A DNA stretch of 13,916 nucleotides, taken from positions 5,495-19,410 of the forward strand of contig PMXT01000112.1 in assembly GCA_003170995.1 (NCBI GenBank), read 5' to 3'. Below, one piece after another: positions 6,669 to 13,894 of this stretch (positions are counted from its first letter, which is position 1; the number at the start of each line of letters is the position of its first letter). This stretch comes from Actinomycetota bacterium (GTDB lineage Bacteria; Actinomycetota; Thermoleophilia; Gaiellales; Gaiellaceae). The notes under the pieces were generated by a model, which ran no database searches, was not told the DNA's origin, and was given only the letters and a program-made list of their open reading frames with translations. A program made the position numbers and the translations under genes.

Positions 6669-7417
6669 CGCTCGACAAGCAGGCGATCCGACGCCGCTTC
6701 GAGCGAGCGGCCGACGCCTACGACACCTTCAACGTCATCCAGCGCGAGATGGCCGACCTCCTCGTCGAGCAGGTGGAGCGCGAGCCGCACGCGATCCTCG
6801 AGCTGGGCTGCGGCACGGGCTATCTGACCGCGCTGCTGCACAAGCGCTTTCCGCGGGCCGAGATCGAGGCGGTGGACTTCGCGCCGGCCATGATCGCCAG
6901 AGCGCGCCGGCGCGTCCCGGGCGCCCGTTTTGTCGTCTGTGACATCGAGGAGCTCGAGCCCGAGCGCGAGGGCTACGACCTGATCGCCTCGAGCGCGACC
7001 GTCCAGTGGCTGGCCGAGCCCGAGCTGACCCTCAGTCGCCTCGCCAACTCGCTGGAAATCGACGGCGAGCTGCAGCTGACGACCTTCGGCCCGCGCACCT
7101 TCTGCGAGCTGGACGAGGTGCTGGGCGAGCTCGGTTGCGAGCGTGGTCTGCACCTGCTCTCGGCCCGGGAATGGGAAACGCTCCTCGCCGGGGCCGGGCT
7201 CCATCGAATCCGCGCCCATTCGTGCGAGGAGCGTTTCTCTTACCCGGACTGTGCAGCGTTTCTTCGATCTGTCAAGTCCTCCGGCGCGGGATATGCGCCC
7301 CGCGTCACGGCGCCGGGAACGCTCGCCAAGGCGATCAGGCGCTACGACGAGCGCTTCTCCGACGGTGCCGGAGTCACCGTGACCTACGAGATCGTCACGC
7401 TCTCGGGCGAGCGCTGA
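6653..7417 (+). CDS. bioC: Malonyl-ACP O-methyltransferase
   Basis: BioC methylates malonyl-ACP with SAM so that the fatty-acid elongation cycle can build the pimeloyl chain. The 254-residue class I methyltransferase begins with the BioC-style helix IRRRFERAADAYDTFNVIQ (12-30). It then has motif I ILELGCGTGYLTALL (48-62), the acidic end of strand 2 in VDFAPAMI (74-81), CDIEEL (96-101), ASSATVQWL (112-120, where BioC proteins usually have a Q-W-L block), and FLRSVKSSGAGYAP (203-216). Length matches the family (about 250). The ATG is inside the bioH 3' end. The same frame is open upstream to 5783, but that stretch lies in the gap and across bioH in a different frame and is not coding. It is the last gene of the biotin operon. 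Confidence 0.93.
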   Translation: MAPVLALDKQAIRRRFERAADAYDTFNVIQREMADLLVEQVEREPHAILELGCGTGYLTALLHKRFPRAEIEAVDFAPAMIARARRRVPGARFVVCDIEELEPEREGYDLIASSATVQWLAEPELTLSRLANSLEIDGELQLTTFGPRTFCELDEVLGELGCERGLHLLSAREWETLLAGAGLHRIRAHSCEERFSYPDCAAFLRSVKSSGAGYAPRVTAPGTLAKAIRRYDERFSDGAGVTVTYEIVTLSGER

Positions 7418-7463
7418 GCACCTGCTGCTTCCCCGAGTCCGAGACAGCCGAGAGGAGCCGCAC

Positions 7464-7487
7464 CTAGCCGTGGCGTGCCGCAGCTAG
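7464..7487. terminator. Hairpin between convergent bioC and lipoprotein gene
   Basis: CTAGC (7464-7468) pairs with GCTAG (7483-7487); after a C/A mismatch, GTGG (7470-7473) pairs with CCGC (7478-7481) around a CGTG loop. It lies 46 bases after the bioC stop and covers the stop codon of the converging gene, so it could end transcription from both sides. There is no T-run on either side, so intrinsic termination strength is doubtful. Confidence 0.4.
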
Positions 7488-8434
7488 CAGCCGGTGCTGT
7501 TCCGGCTCGCGGGGCGCGGGAACACCCGCCTCCAGGTGCGTCCTCCGTCACGCGTTCGGAAGAGACCGTCATGGAAGCAGGCCGCGTAGCCGTTGCGCTT
7601 GTCCGGCCAGTTCATGCTGACCCCTCCTTTATCCCTGTCGGCGAATGACAGTCTCCACGAATGACCGCCGTTAGTCGTGATGGATATCCCTCCGCGAGCC
7701 GTGAGCATGAAGCCATGACTGCGATCGAGGAACTCGATCTCGTTCAGCGTCCCGCCGCGGTTCATGCCGACCCGGCGCCAGTGCTCGCCTCCGTCTGCCG
7801 TTCGATAGACAACCTGCGGCCCCAGACTGGTGCCGATTCCTTCATCGCAAGCAAGGTAACCCACGCGCTCGTCTACAAAGCTGAAGGCGCGGAATGGTGC
7901 CCGGTAGCAGCGCGGTGTCGGAATTCGCGCCCAGGTGCGTCCTCCGTCACGACTTCGTATAAGCCACGCGTCGCCGCTATTTGAGCCAGAGCCGCAGTTC
8001 TTACTCTGATCAGCGAATGCATGTCGGAGATCGACAACCGACACGCCTCCTGTACAGGCGGGAAGGTGGAAGCCGGGTTTCACGCGCCAGGTACCGCCTC
8101 CGTCCCTGCTGACAACGACTCTGTCCCGACGGAAAGCAAACCAAGCGTGCGCTCTGGTCCGCTCGATTCCGAAGACGGATGGACTTCGCCGATTGACGTT
8201 AAAGGTCACGCCGCCGTCATCCGTCTCGAGAACTCGTTCGCCAGCCCCAAGAACGCTGACCCCGAGGAAACCTCGGCGAGGCGTCACGAACGATGGACCG
8301 TAGAAGGTCGTGCTTGAGTCCAGGGATACGACAGCTGGGAAGGGCTGGGTCAGCGTCCCGGCTGAGTGGTGCTCCGTCTGTCCGCAAGCCGGCGCGAGCA
8401 GAAGTAGAGCGAGAAGGCCGACGACCCGTCTCAT
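7484..8434 (-). CDS. Asp-box (BNR/Ycf48-like) beta-propeller lipoprotein
   Basis: A 316-residue exported protein. Residues 1-16 are a lipoprotein signal (MRRVVGLLALLLLAPA) with the acylated cysteine at C17. The rest is built of Asp-box blades: SRDGGGTW (109-116), SRDGGRTW (161-168), TADGGEHW (212-219), TTNGGHSW (253-260), TRDGGRTW (294-301), and a worn copy TDDGGVTF (71-78). This pattern is shared by sialidases, sortilin-type and Ycf48/YCF48-like proteins. No catalytic residues of sialidases are evident, so a binding or scaffold role outside the membrane is more likely; the ligand is unknown. Codon use looks less GC-rich than the neighbours, which hints at a different history. ATG 8434 is chosen because it places TAGGGT 7 bases upstream; GTG 8443, which would add three residues, has GAGGAG 11 bases upstream and is the alternative. 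Confidence 0.8.
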   Translation of the reverse strand: MRRVVGLLALLLLAPACGQTEHHSAGTLTQPFPAVVSLDSSTTFYGPSFVTPRRGFLGVSVLGAGERVLETDDGGVTFNVNRRSPSVFGIERTRAHAWFAFRRDRVVVSRDGGGTWRVKPGFHLPACTGGVSVVDLRHAFADQSKNCGSGSNSGDAWLIRSRDGGRTWARIPTPRCYRAPFRAFSFVDERVGYLACDEGIGTSLGPQVVYRTADGGEHWRRVGMNRGGTLNEIEFLDRSHGFMLTARGGISITTNGGHSWRLSFADRDKGGVSMNWPDKRNGYAACFHDGLFRTRDGGRTWRRVFPRPASRNSTGC

Positions 8435-8441
8435 GGCGGCC

Positions 8442-8447
8442 ACCCTA
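8442..8447 (-). promoter_or_regulatory. TANNNT -10-like box of the lipoprotein gene
   Basis: On the minus strand TAGGGT is exactly 7 bases before ATG 8434, giving a possible leaderless transcript distinct from the upstream sucC-sucD unit. No clear -35 box is seen. Inference from spacing only. Confidence 0.35.
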
Positions 8448-8488
8448 GCTCGTTCTCCTCGCCTGTTCCAGCGAATTACCGGTCTGAG

Positions 8489-9361
8489 CTAGCGGCGCGT
8501 GCGCTCGTAGACGAGCTGCGCCACCTCGGTCGGCGTGGTGCCGACCTCGATCCCGCAGGCCTCCAGTGCTTCCTTCTTCGCCTGGGCTGTACCGGAGGAG
8601 CCGGAGATGATCGCACCGGCGTGGCCCATCGTCTTTCCCGGCGGAGCGGTGAAGCCGGCGATATAGGCGAAGACCGGCTTGGTCATCTGCTCGGCCACGA
8701 AGCGGGCGGCCTTCTCCTCCTCGTCGCCTCCGATCTCGCCGACCATCACAACGATCTCGGTCTCGGGGTCGATCTCGAAGCGACCCAGGATGTCGATGAA
8801 GGAGGAGCCGACGATCGCATCGCCGCCGATGCCGATCACGGTCGTGTTGCCGAGCCCGAGCTGGGCCAGCTCGTAGCCGATCTGATAGGTGAGCGTGCCC
8901 GAGCGGCTGACCAGGCCGACGGAGCCCTGGGCGAAGATCTCGGCCGGGATGATGCCGACGTTGGCCTTCCCCGGCGAGATCACACCCGGGCAGTTGGGGC
9001 CGATCAGCGTCACCTCGTGAGTGCGCGCGTAGCGGTGGAGCCGCAGCATCTCGTGTACGGGGATGCCCTCGGTGATGCAGACGATCGTCTCCAAGCCGGC
9101 ATCGATCGCTTCGTAGAGCGCGTCGGCGGCGAAGCGGGCGGGCACGAAGGTGGCGGCGGCGTTGGCGCCCGTCTCGGCCACGGCTTCGCGCACGGTGTTG
9201 AAAACGGGAATTCCTTCGACGTCCTCGCCGCCGTGCCCCGGCGCGGCGCCGGCGACCACCTGCGTCCCGTAAGCCCGGTTGCGCAGAGCGTGGAAGGAGC
9301 CCTCGCGTCCGGTCAGGTTCTGGACGACGAGGCGAGTGGACTTGTCGACGATGATCGCCAT
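8489..9361 (-). CDS. sucD: Succinyl-CoA synthetase alpha subunit
   Basis: SucD carries the CoA-binding and phosphohistidine part of succinyl-CoA synthetase (TCA cycle, substrate-level phosphorylation). The 290-residue protein shows the CoA-binding NLTGREGSFHALRNRAYGT (15-33), IGPNCPGVISPGK (120-132), and the phosphorylated H247 in MGHAGAIISG, all at family positions; length is normal. The ATG at 9361 overlaps the methyltransferase stop (TGATG), so it is translated from the same message. The N-terminal extension open to 9577 is only the overlapping methyltransferase in another frame. A 54-base gap separates it from the lipoprotein gene downstream. Confidence 0.96.
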   Translation of the reverse strand: MAIIVDKSTRLVVQNLTGREGSFHALRNRAYGTQVVAGAAPGHGGEDVEGIPVFNTVREAVAETGANAAATFVPARFAADALYEAIDAGLETIVCITEGIPVHEMLRLHRYARTHEVTLIGPNCPGVISPGKANVGIIPAEIFAQGSVGLVSRSGTLTYQIGYELAQLGLGNTTVIGIGGDAIVGSSFIDILGRFEIDPETEIVVMVGEIGGDEEEKAARFVAEQMTKPVFAYIAGFTAPPGKTMGHAGAIISGSSGTAQAKKEALEACGIEVGTTPTEVAQLVYERTRR

Positions 9362-10017
9362 CAGCGGCTCAGCGCGCTTTCGTGTCGCGCCTTGATCGCT
9401 ATCAGGTCCAGCCGCAGGCACCCGCCGGCGGCGCGCTCGCCGAGCAGTTCGACCACACGATCGGCCTGCTCCCCCTCGCAGGCGGTGCGCGAGAGCCAGA
9501 CGGCGAGATCGCTCTCGCGCGGAATCACACGCAGCTCCTCGATCTCGAGCCCGGCTGCGGCGCAGAATTCGCGCCACTCCTCTTCGCTGTAGTTGCGGAC
9601 ATGCAGCGAATCGCGCAGCTTCTCTGCCTGCTCGACCGCCTCGCCCATGTTGACCGTGTCGACGATCAAAACGAGATCGCGACTGACGCGCGCCATCTCC
9701 GAGACCGCGCGGGCAACGTCGGAGAAGTGGTGCGGAGCGACCCGGCAGGCGACGAGATCGAACGAGTTTGTGGCGAACGGTAGATCCTCGGCTCGGCAGA
9801 TCACGTCGGGCTTCATCCCCGCCGCCGGATCAGAGCTGACCACGTCAATTCCTGCCTCGCGCAGCCGGCGCGCAACGTGCCCACCGCCGGTCGCCACGTC
9901 AAGCGCCGTCTCGGCCCCGCGCGCCCATTCCACGAGCAGGTCGAGGTCGGCGCCTGCCCGGTGCGCGTCGGAATCGACGTAGAGTTGCGCCCTTTCGCTC
10001 CAGGTGTCGTTCGTCAT
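9361..10017 (-). CDS. Class I SAM methyltransferase between sucC and sucD
   Basis: A 218-residue Methyltransf_11/UbiE-type protein. SAM-binding motif I is ALDVATGGGHVARRL (38-52), followed by SSDPA with an acidic residue at the end of strand 2 (61-65), RAEDLPFATNSFDLV (75-89) and CRVAPHHFSDV (91-101). The PHHF block recalls E. coli YcgJ-like and related small methyltransferases. The N-terminal SERAQLYVDSDAHRAGADL (7-25) is also typical of that group. The substrate is not evident. Its start overlaps the sucC stop (ATGA) and its stop touches the sucD start (TGATG), so it is firmly within one translation unit with both subunits of succinyl-CoA synthetase. It is not an isolated insertion with its own promoter. 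Confidence 0.88.
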   Translation of the reverse strand: MTNDTWSERAQLYVDSDAHRAGADLDLLVEWARGAETALDVATGGGHVARRLREAGIDVVSSDPAAGMKPDVICRAEDLPFATNSFDLVACRVAPHHFSDVARAVSEMARVSRDLVLIVDTVNMGEAVEQAEKLRDSLHVRNYSEEEWREFCAAAGLEIEELRVIPRESDLAVWLSRTACEGEQADRVVELLGERAAGGCLRLDLIAIKARHESALSR

Positions 10018-11156
10018 CGCGCCAGCTCCACCGCTCGCTTGGCCGCCTCGAGCATCGTCGGCTCGGCGTGCAGATTTGGTAGCCCGGCTTCGGCCAAGAG
10101 AAGCCTGCCCTCCTCGGCGTTGGTGCCGTCGAAGCGAACCACGATCGGCTGGGCGATCGTGATCTGCCCCAGCGCCTGCAGGATCCCGCGCGCCACCTCG
10201 TCGCAGCGGGTGATGCCGCCGAAGACGTTGAAGAAGATCGCCCGCACCTGCGGGTCGGCACTGATCACCTCGAGCGCGTCCACCACTCCCTGCGCCCCGC
10301 CGCCGCCGCCCAGATCGCAGAAGTTGGCCGGGCGGCCGCCGGCGATCGCCACCAGGTCGAGCGTCGACATGACCAGCCCGGCGCCGTTGCCGAGAATCCC
10401 GATCTCGCCGTCGAGCTTGACGTAGGTGACTCCCTTCTCGCGCGCGGCGCGCTCCTCGACCGGCACCGTCTCGGGGTCGTGCATGGCCGCTATGTCCTCG
10501 TGGCGGTAGAGCGCGTTGTCGTCGATCGACACCTTGGCATCCAGCGCCAGCAGCTCGCCGGCCGCGGTCACAACCAGCGGGTTGATCTCACACAGAGTCG
10601 CATCGCAACCGGTGAAGGCGTCGTAGAGCTGCGCGCAGAGGCGCTCGATCTGACGGCGCTCGGCGGCGTCAGCGATGCCCGCGCCGAAGGTGAGCGCCCG
10701 TCCATGCCAGGGATGGAAGCCCTCGAGCGGATCGACGTGCAGACGTACCAGCACCTCGGGATTCCGAGCCGCCACCTCCTCGATCTCGACCCCGCCCTCG
10801 GTCGTGAACATGAAGAGCGGCTTCTTGGCGCCCCGGTCAAGCGTCAGCGAGAGGTAGTACTCACGGGCGATCTCTGTTGTGCGCTCGACCCAGAGCCGAC
10901 GCACGGTGTGCCTCTTGATGTCCATGCCAAGAATGGCGGCGGCGTGTGTTTCGGCCTCCGGCGGGCTCGTCGCGACCTTCACTCCGCCCGCCTTGCCCCG
11001 GCCGCCGGTCAGAACCTGAGCCTTGACGACGACGCTACCGCCTAGCTCCTCGGCAGCGGCGCGCGCCTCGGCGGGCGTACGGGCCAGACAACCCTCGCCG
11101 GTGGGAAGGCCGTAGCGGCGGAAAAGCTCCTTGCCTTGGTACTCGTAGAGGTCCAT
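10014..11156 (-). CDS. sucC: Succinyl-CoA synthetase beta subunit (ADP/GDP-forming)
   Basis: SucC is the nucleotide-binding subunit of succinyl-CoA synthetase. The 380-residue protein opens with the family start MDLYEYQGKELFRRYGLP, then an ATP-grasp region with VVVKAQVLTGGRGKAGGVK (35-53), CEINPLVVT, the NGAGLVMSTLD segment, a glycine-rich NFCDLGGGGGAQGV loop (families usually have GGGA), and NVFGGITRCDEVARGI. Length is close to the E. coli protein (388). ATG 11156 is chosen on homology; 83 upstream codons in frame lie across the divergent pgsA promoter and are discarded. The stop overlaps the methyltransferase start. The gene probably begins the sucC-MT-sucD operon. Confidence 0.96.
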   Translation of the reverse strand: MDLYEYQGKELFRRYGLPTGEGCLARTPAEARAAAEELGGSVVVKAQVLTGGRGKAGGVKVATSPPEAETHAAAILGMDIKRHTVRRLWVERTTEIAREYYLSLTLDRGAKKPLFMFTTEGGVEIEEVAARNPEVLVRLHVDPLEGFHPWHGRALTFGAGIADAAERRQIERLCAQLYDAFTGCDATLCEINPLVVTAAGELLALDAKVSIDDNALYRHEDIAAMHDPETVPVEERAAREKGVTYVKLDGEIGILGNGAGLVMSTLDLVAIAGGRPANFCDLGGGGGAQGVVDALEVISADPQVRAIFFNVFGGITRCDEVARGILQALGQITIAQPIVVRFDGTNAEEGRLLLAEAGLPNLHAEPTMLEAAKRAVELAR

Positions 11157-11237
11157 TCCCGAGCCTGAGTCTAATTGCCGACGATCGAGGCCGCCGCCTA
11201 CGAGCGAAGTGGCCGCCCGGACACGTATCCTCCCGCC
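11157..11237. promoter_or_regulatory. Divergent promoter region of sucC and pgsA
   Basis: An 81-base spacer. On the plus strand TATCCT (11226-11231) is 6 bases before the pgsA ATG, a leaderless-type spacing. On the minus strand TAGACT (over 11173-11168) is 11 bases before the sucC ATG, which would leave a leader of a few bases. No clear -35 boxes and no obvious ribosome site for either gene. Promoter calls are inferred from spacing. Confidence 0.45.
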
Positions 11238-11771
11238 ATGAGTTTCGCCGATCAGCTCACCGTTGCCCGAATTGCAGCGACGCCGTTTGTGCTCGCGCTT
11301 TTCGTCTGGCACTTCTCCAATCACGCCTACATCGCCACGGTCGTCTTCGCTCTGGCGATGACCACCGACTGGTTCGACGGCCGCGTGGCGCGCTCGAGCG
11401 GTCACTCCTCGGCACTCGGCTCGCTGCTCGACCCGATAGCCGACAAGGTGCTCGTGCTCTCGACTCTGATCGTGCTCGTGCAGTACGGGATCTTCCCCGG
11501 CTGGCTGGTGGCGCTGATCGTGGCACGCGAGTTCCTCGTCTCGGGCCTGCGCCTGGCCGCAATCGAGCGCGGCGTGGTCATGCAGGCGCGCGATCTCGGC
11601 AAGCTCAAGACGTGGTCACAGGCGATCGCGGCCGGGCTGGGCGGACTGCAGGCTGGAGGTGCCTGGTCGATCAATGTCGCGCTCTGGGCCGGAGTCGTGG
11701 CGCTGGCGCTAACCTGGCTATCGGGCCTCGATTACGCGCGGGTGGCACCACAGATCCTGCGCGGGCGTTAG
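11238..11771 (+). CDS. pgsA: CDP-diacylglycerol-glycerol-3-phosphate 3-phosphatidyltransferase
   Basis: PgsA makes phosphatidylglycerophosphate, the committed step to phosphatidylglycerol and cardiolipin, in the cytoplasmic membrane. The 177-residue protein has the complete CDP-alcohol phosphotransferase motif D44-x2-D47-G48-x2-A51-R52-x8-G61-x3-D65-x3-D69, with the TDWFDG opening common in PgsA. Hydrophobic segments lie at about 8-24, 31-43, 70-84, 87-105 and 146-162. Length fits the family (about 180-190). Related synthases for other phospholipid headgroups share the motif, so the exact acceptor is somewhat less sure than the fold. The ATG is set by the TATCCT box 6 bases upstream and by the normal family start MSFADQLTVARI. 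Confidence 0.9.
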   Translation: MSFADQLTVARIAATPFVLALFVWHFSNHAYIATVVFALAMTTDWFDGRVARSSGHSSALGSLLDPIADKVLVLSTLIVLVQYGIFPGWLVALIVAREFLVSGLRLAAIERGVVMQARDLGKLKTWSQAIAAGLGGLQAGGAWSINVALWAGVVALALTWLSGLDYARVAPQILRGR

Positions 11772-11914
11772 TCGACCTCTTCCTGGTAGGCGACTTCCGG
11801 CTAGCGGCTGAATCCCTATATAGAAGGGCTCGCCGTCACCCATTCAAGCGATTCGGGCCCGACGGGCGGGGTGGACAATTCAGTTATCCCCCGCTGCTTC
11901 AGGAGGTTGTCGTC
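11772..11914 (+). promoter_or_regulatory. Promoter and 5' leader of the GGDEF/HD-GYP gene
   Basis: TATATA at 11817-11822 is the most AT-rich hexamer in the gap and a plausible -10; the -35 position (CTTCCG, 11794-11799) is poor. A transcript from about 11829 would have a leader of roughly 85 bases before the small ORF. It contains a possible hairpin, CCGTC with GACGG (about 11832-11864), and GGGG/CCCC pairing around 11868-11891. I looked for the conserved core of the cyclic-di-GMP riboswitches because of the downstream gene and do not recognise it. Confidence 0.35.
11901..11906 (+). promoter_or_regulatory. Strong ribosome binding site with no annotated gene
   Basis: AGGAGG is the canonical Shine-Dalgarno core, 8 bases before a TTG at 11915. 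It is too far (76 bases) from the GTG that starts the large downstream gene. It therefore marks either the small leader ORF or a chance hexamer. Confidence 0.45.
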
Positions 11915-11986
11915 TTGCGCCGCATCGCCGCGTGCGTCTATTTTCAGGCTATTCGCCCCCCGCTGGGCGAGGAGTTCAGATCGTGA
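11915..11986 (+). CDS. Possible 23-residue leader peptide
   Basis: From TTG 11915 the frame reads MRRIAACVYFQAIRPPLGEE and three further residues before TGA at 11984-11986. Three things support it: the AGGAGG at ideal spacing, the basic N-terminus followed by a short hydrophobic run, and a GTGA overlap with the start of the GGDEF/HD-GYP gene, which would couple their translation. Against it are the weak TTG start, the small size and the lack of any known homologue I can name. The frame is open further upstream, but that part runs through pgsA and is not coding. Confidence 0.35.
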   Translation: MRRIAACVYFQAIRPPLGEEFRS

Positions 11987-13845
11987 TCGGCCCAAGACGA
12001 TCGGGCCGGCGCCTGCTCGACCGCTGGCAACACTGGCGCGGAGCGATGAGACGCGACCGGCATACCTCCCGCCTCAAGGTGCTGGTGAGGTGCGTCGGTG
12101 CTGGGAGCATCGTGGTCACGGCAGTCGCGGCTACGCGCATCTTGCAGAGCCCGCCAAGCGGGCGCGTTTTCGCGGCGCTCGCCACATTTGTCGCCTTCAC
12201 CGCGATAACCGAGCGTTATCCGGTTCCGATCGAGAACACGAGCTTGCGCGGCTACTCGCTCGCCGCGGTCTTCAACGTTGCCGGCATCGTGCTCTTCGGC
12301 TGGGAGCCGATGGTCTTCGTTTGCGTTCTCGGTCTCGCCGGCGGCAGTGTCTGGACGCTTCAGCCGCTGATGAAGGTCGCCTACGACGCGGCGGTGCTCG
12401 TCATCGCAACGATCTTCGGTGGCCTCCTACTGGAAGCGTTACCCGGTTCTCAAGGCCGAGTGGGGCTCGTAGGTGCTGTCTGTCTAGTCGCTCTCGGCTA
12501 CGGCGTTCCGACCTTGCTCTTGGCCTCTGCCGCCTCGGGTATATCGGAGGGAAAGCGCTATCTGCCGATGATCGAGCGAACACTTCGCTGGAGTCTTCTG
12601 CCCTTCTTGTTCGGAGTCTCGGCGTCACTGATGACGATCGTGCTCTGGCAGCGCTCCCCCTTCTTGATCTTTGCCCTGGCTGCGCCGCTGGCAGCGATCG
12701 ACCTCTACGAGCGCCAGCGCCACAAGGCGAGCTCGGCCATGCAGCTCGCCTCCACCGACCCGCTCACCGGGCTCGGTAACCCGCGCCGCTTCCACGAGCG
12801 CCTGCAGGAGACGCTCGACGGCGCCGAAAGCGCGGGGCATCCGATCGCGCTTTGCTACTTCGACCTCGACAACCTCAAGCTGGTGAACGACGAGTACGGC
12901 CATCCCACGGGCGACCGTGTGCTCGTCGCCGTCGCCAGCCGTCTGCGCCACGGCGGCGAGGCCTTCAGACTGGGCGGAGACGAGTTTGCCGTGATCTTGA
13001 CCGGCCGCTCTAGCGAGGAGGCCGTCGAGGTCGCCAGCGCCATCCTTTCGCGCGTTGCTTCGATAAAAAAGGACGACCTACCCCAGCTGACGATGAGCTG
13101 CGGCATTGCCACCTTCCCCTCCGAGGGAGTCTCTCGCAAAGAGTTACCGCGCCTGGCCGATAGCGCTCTCTACTGGGCCAAGGATCATGGTAAGAACCGC
13201 GTGCGCGTCTACCACCCGGAGACTCTCAGCGCCTACGCGCTCGAGCGCCTCGGCTCGAATCCGAGCCTGAACGACCGCCTGCGCGCGGCAGCCAGTCTCG
13301 CCGACGCAGTCGACGCACGTGACGCCCACGCGGGAGCCCATTCACGCCGCGTCGGTGATCTAGCCGCGCTGATCGGCACGCACCTAGGCGGCGATAGCGA
13401 GCAGATCGATCTCCTACGACTCGCCGGCCACCTGCACGATGTCGGCAAGCTGGCCATACCGGAGGAGCTGCTGCGCAAGCAGGATCCGCTCTCCGACGCC
13501 GAGCTGCTCGTTTTGCAACGGCATCCGGAGATCGGTTTCCAGATGATCGAGAGCCTCGGACTGGGGCCCGTGGCCGAATGGGTTCTGTACCACCACGAGC
13601 GCTGGGACGGGCGCGGCTACCCGAAGAGACTGGCCGCCGAGCAGATTCCGCTTGGAGCTCGCATCATTTTCGCCGCCGATGCCTGGGACGCGATGACCAG
13701 TGACCGCACTTACTGCCGCGGGCTCAGCATCGAGCAGGCTCTGGACGAGATCCAGAGCCGGGCGGGCAGCCAGTTCGACCCGGAGGTCGCACAGGCGCTC
13801 CTGGCCGAGAAAAGCCGGGTTTCGGAGCTCGAGCCGGCGATCTAG
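11983..13845 (+). CDS. Membrane GGDEF plus HD-GYP cyclic-di-GMP enzyme
   Basis: A 620-residue protein. A very basic N-terminus (1-36) leads into about seven hydrophobic segments (roughly 34-240), an unnamed membrane sensor. Residues 252-411 form a GGDEF domain (STDPLTGLGNPRRF at 257-270, FDLDNLK at 293-299, LGGDEF at 330-335). Residues 425-612 form an HD-GYP domain with H453, HD at 485-486, K489, H514, HHERWDGRGYP (537-547), and D566 in AADAWDAMTSDR. Both sites look intact, so the protein could both make and break cyclic di-GMP. The inhibitory I-site reads RHGG (322-325) instead of RxxD, so product inhibition is probably lost. GTG 11983 is chosen for the GCGAGGAG ribosome site (11967-11974); GTG 11932 in frame is the alternative. 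It ends 13 bases before the right-hand repeat. Confidence 0.9.
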   Translation: MIGPRRSGRRLLDRWQHWRGAMRRDRHTSRLKVLVRCVGAGSIVVTAVAATRILQSPPSGRVFAALATFVAFTAITERYPVPIENTSLRGYSLAAVFNVAGIVLFGWEPMVFVCVLGLAGGSVWTLQPLMKVAYDAAVLVIATIFGGLLLEALPGSQGRVGLVGAVCLVALGYGVPTLLLASAASGISEGKRYLPMIERTLRWSLLPFLFGVSASLMTIVLWQRSPFLIFALAAPLAAIDLYERQRHKASSAMQLASTDPLTGLGNPRRFHERLQETLDGAESAGHPIALCYFDLDNLKLVNDEYGHPTGDRVLVAVASRLRHGGEAFRLGGDEFAVILTGRSSEEAVEVASAILSRVASIKKDDLPQLTMSCGIATFPSEGVSRKELPRLADSALYWAKDHGKNRVRVYHPETLSAYALERLGSNPSLNDRLRAAASLADAVDARDAHAGAHSRRVGDLAALIGTHLGGDSEQIDLLRLAGHLHDVGKLAIPEELLRKQDPLSDAELLVLQRHPEIGFQMIESLGLGPVAEWVLYHHERWDGRGYPKRLAAEQIPLGARIIFAADAWDAMTSDRTYCRGLSIEQALDEIQSRAGSQFDPEVAQALLAEKSRVSELEPAI

Positions 13846-13857
13846 ACGTCGGCTGCA

Positions 13858-13894
13858 TAGAGCTCGTTTCAATTGACGACCTGCCGACCGGGTG
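13858..13894 (+). repeat. Right copy of the inverted terminal repeat
   Basis: Bases 13858-13894 are the inverted partner of 1-37 (35 of 37 identical, 26 exact). The element begins 13 bases after the stop of the GGDEF/HD-GYP gene and reads outward. The following 22 bases to the window end contain CCGA/TCGG pairing (13885-13888 with 13897-13901) and no ORF. TTGACG at 13874-13879 could serve as an outward -35 box. Confidence 0.85.

Noticed and set aside
5783..7417. A 544-codon frame that would make bioC a long fusion protein
   Set aside because: Its first 290 codons cover the structured gap and bioH in another frame; the BioC family start fits ATG 6653.
11829..11914. Cyclic-di-GMP riboswitch ahead of the GGDEF/HD-GYP gene
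   Set aside because: The conserved riboswitch core is not recognisable; only generic hairpins are seen.
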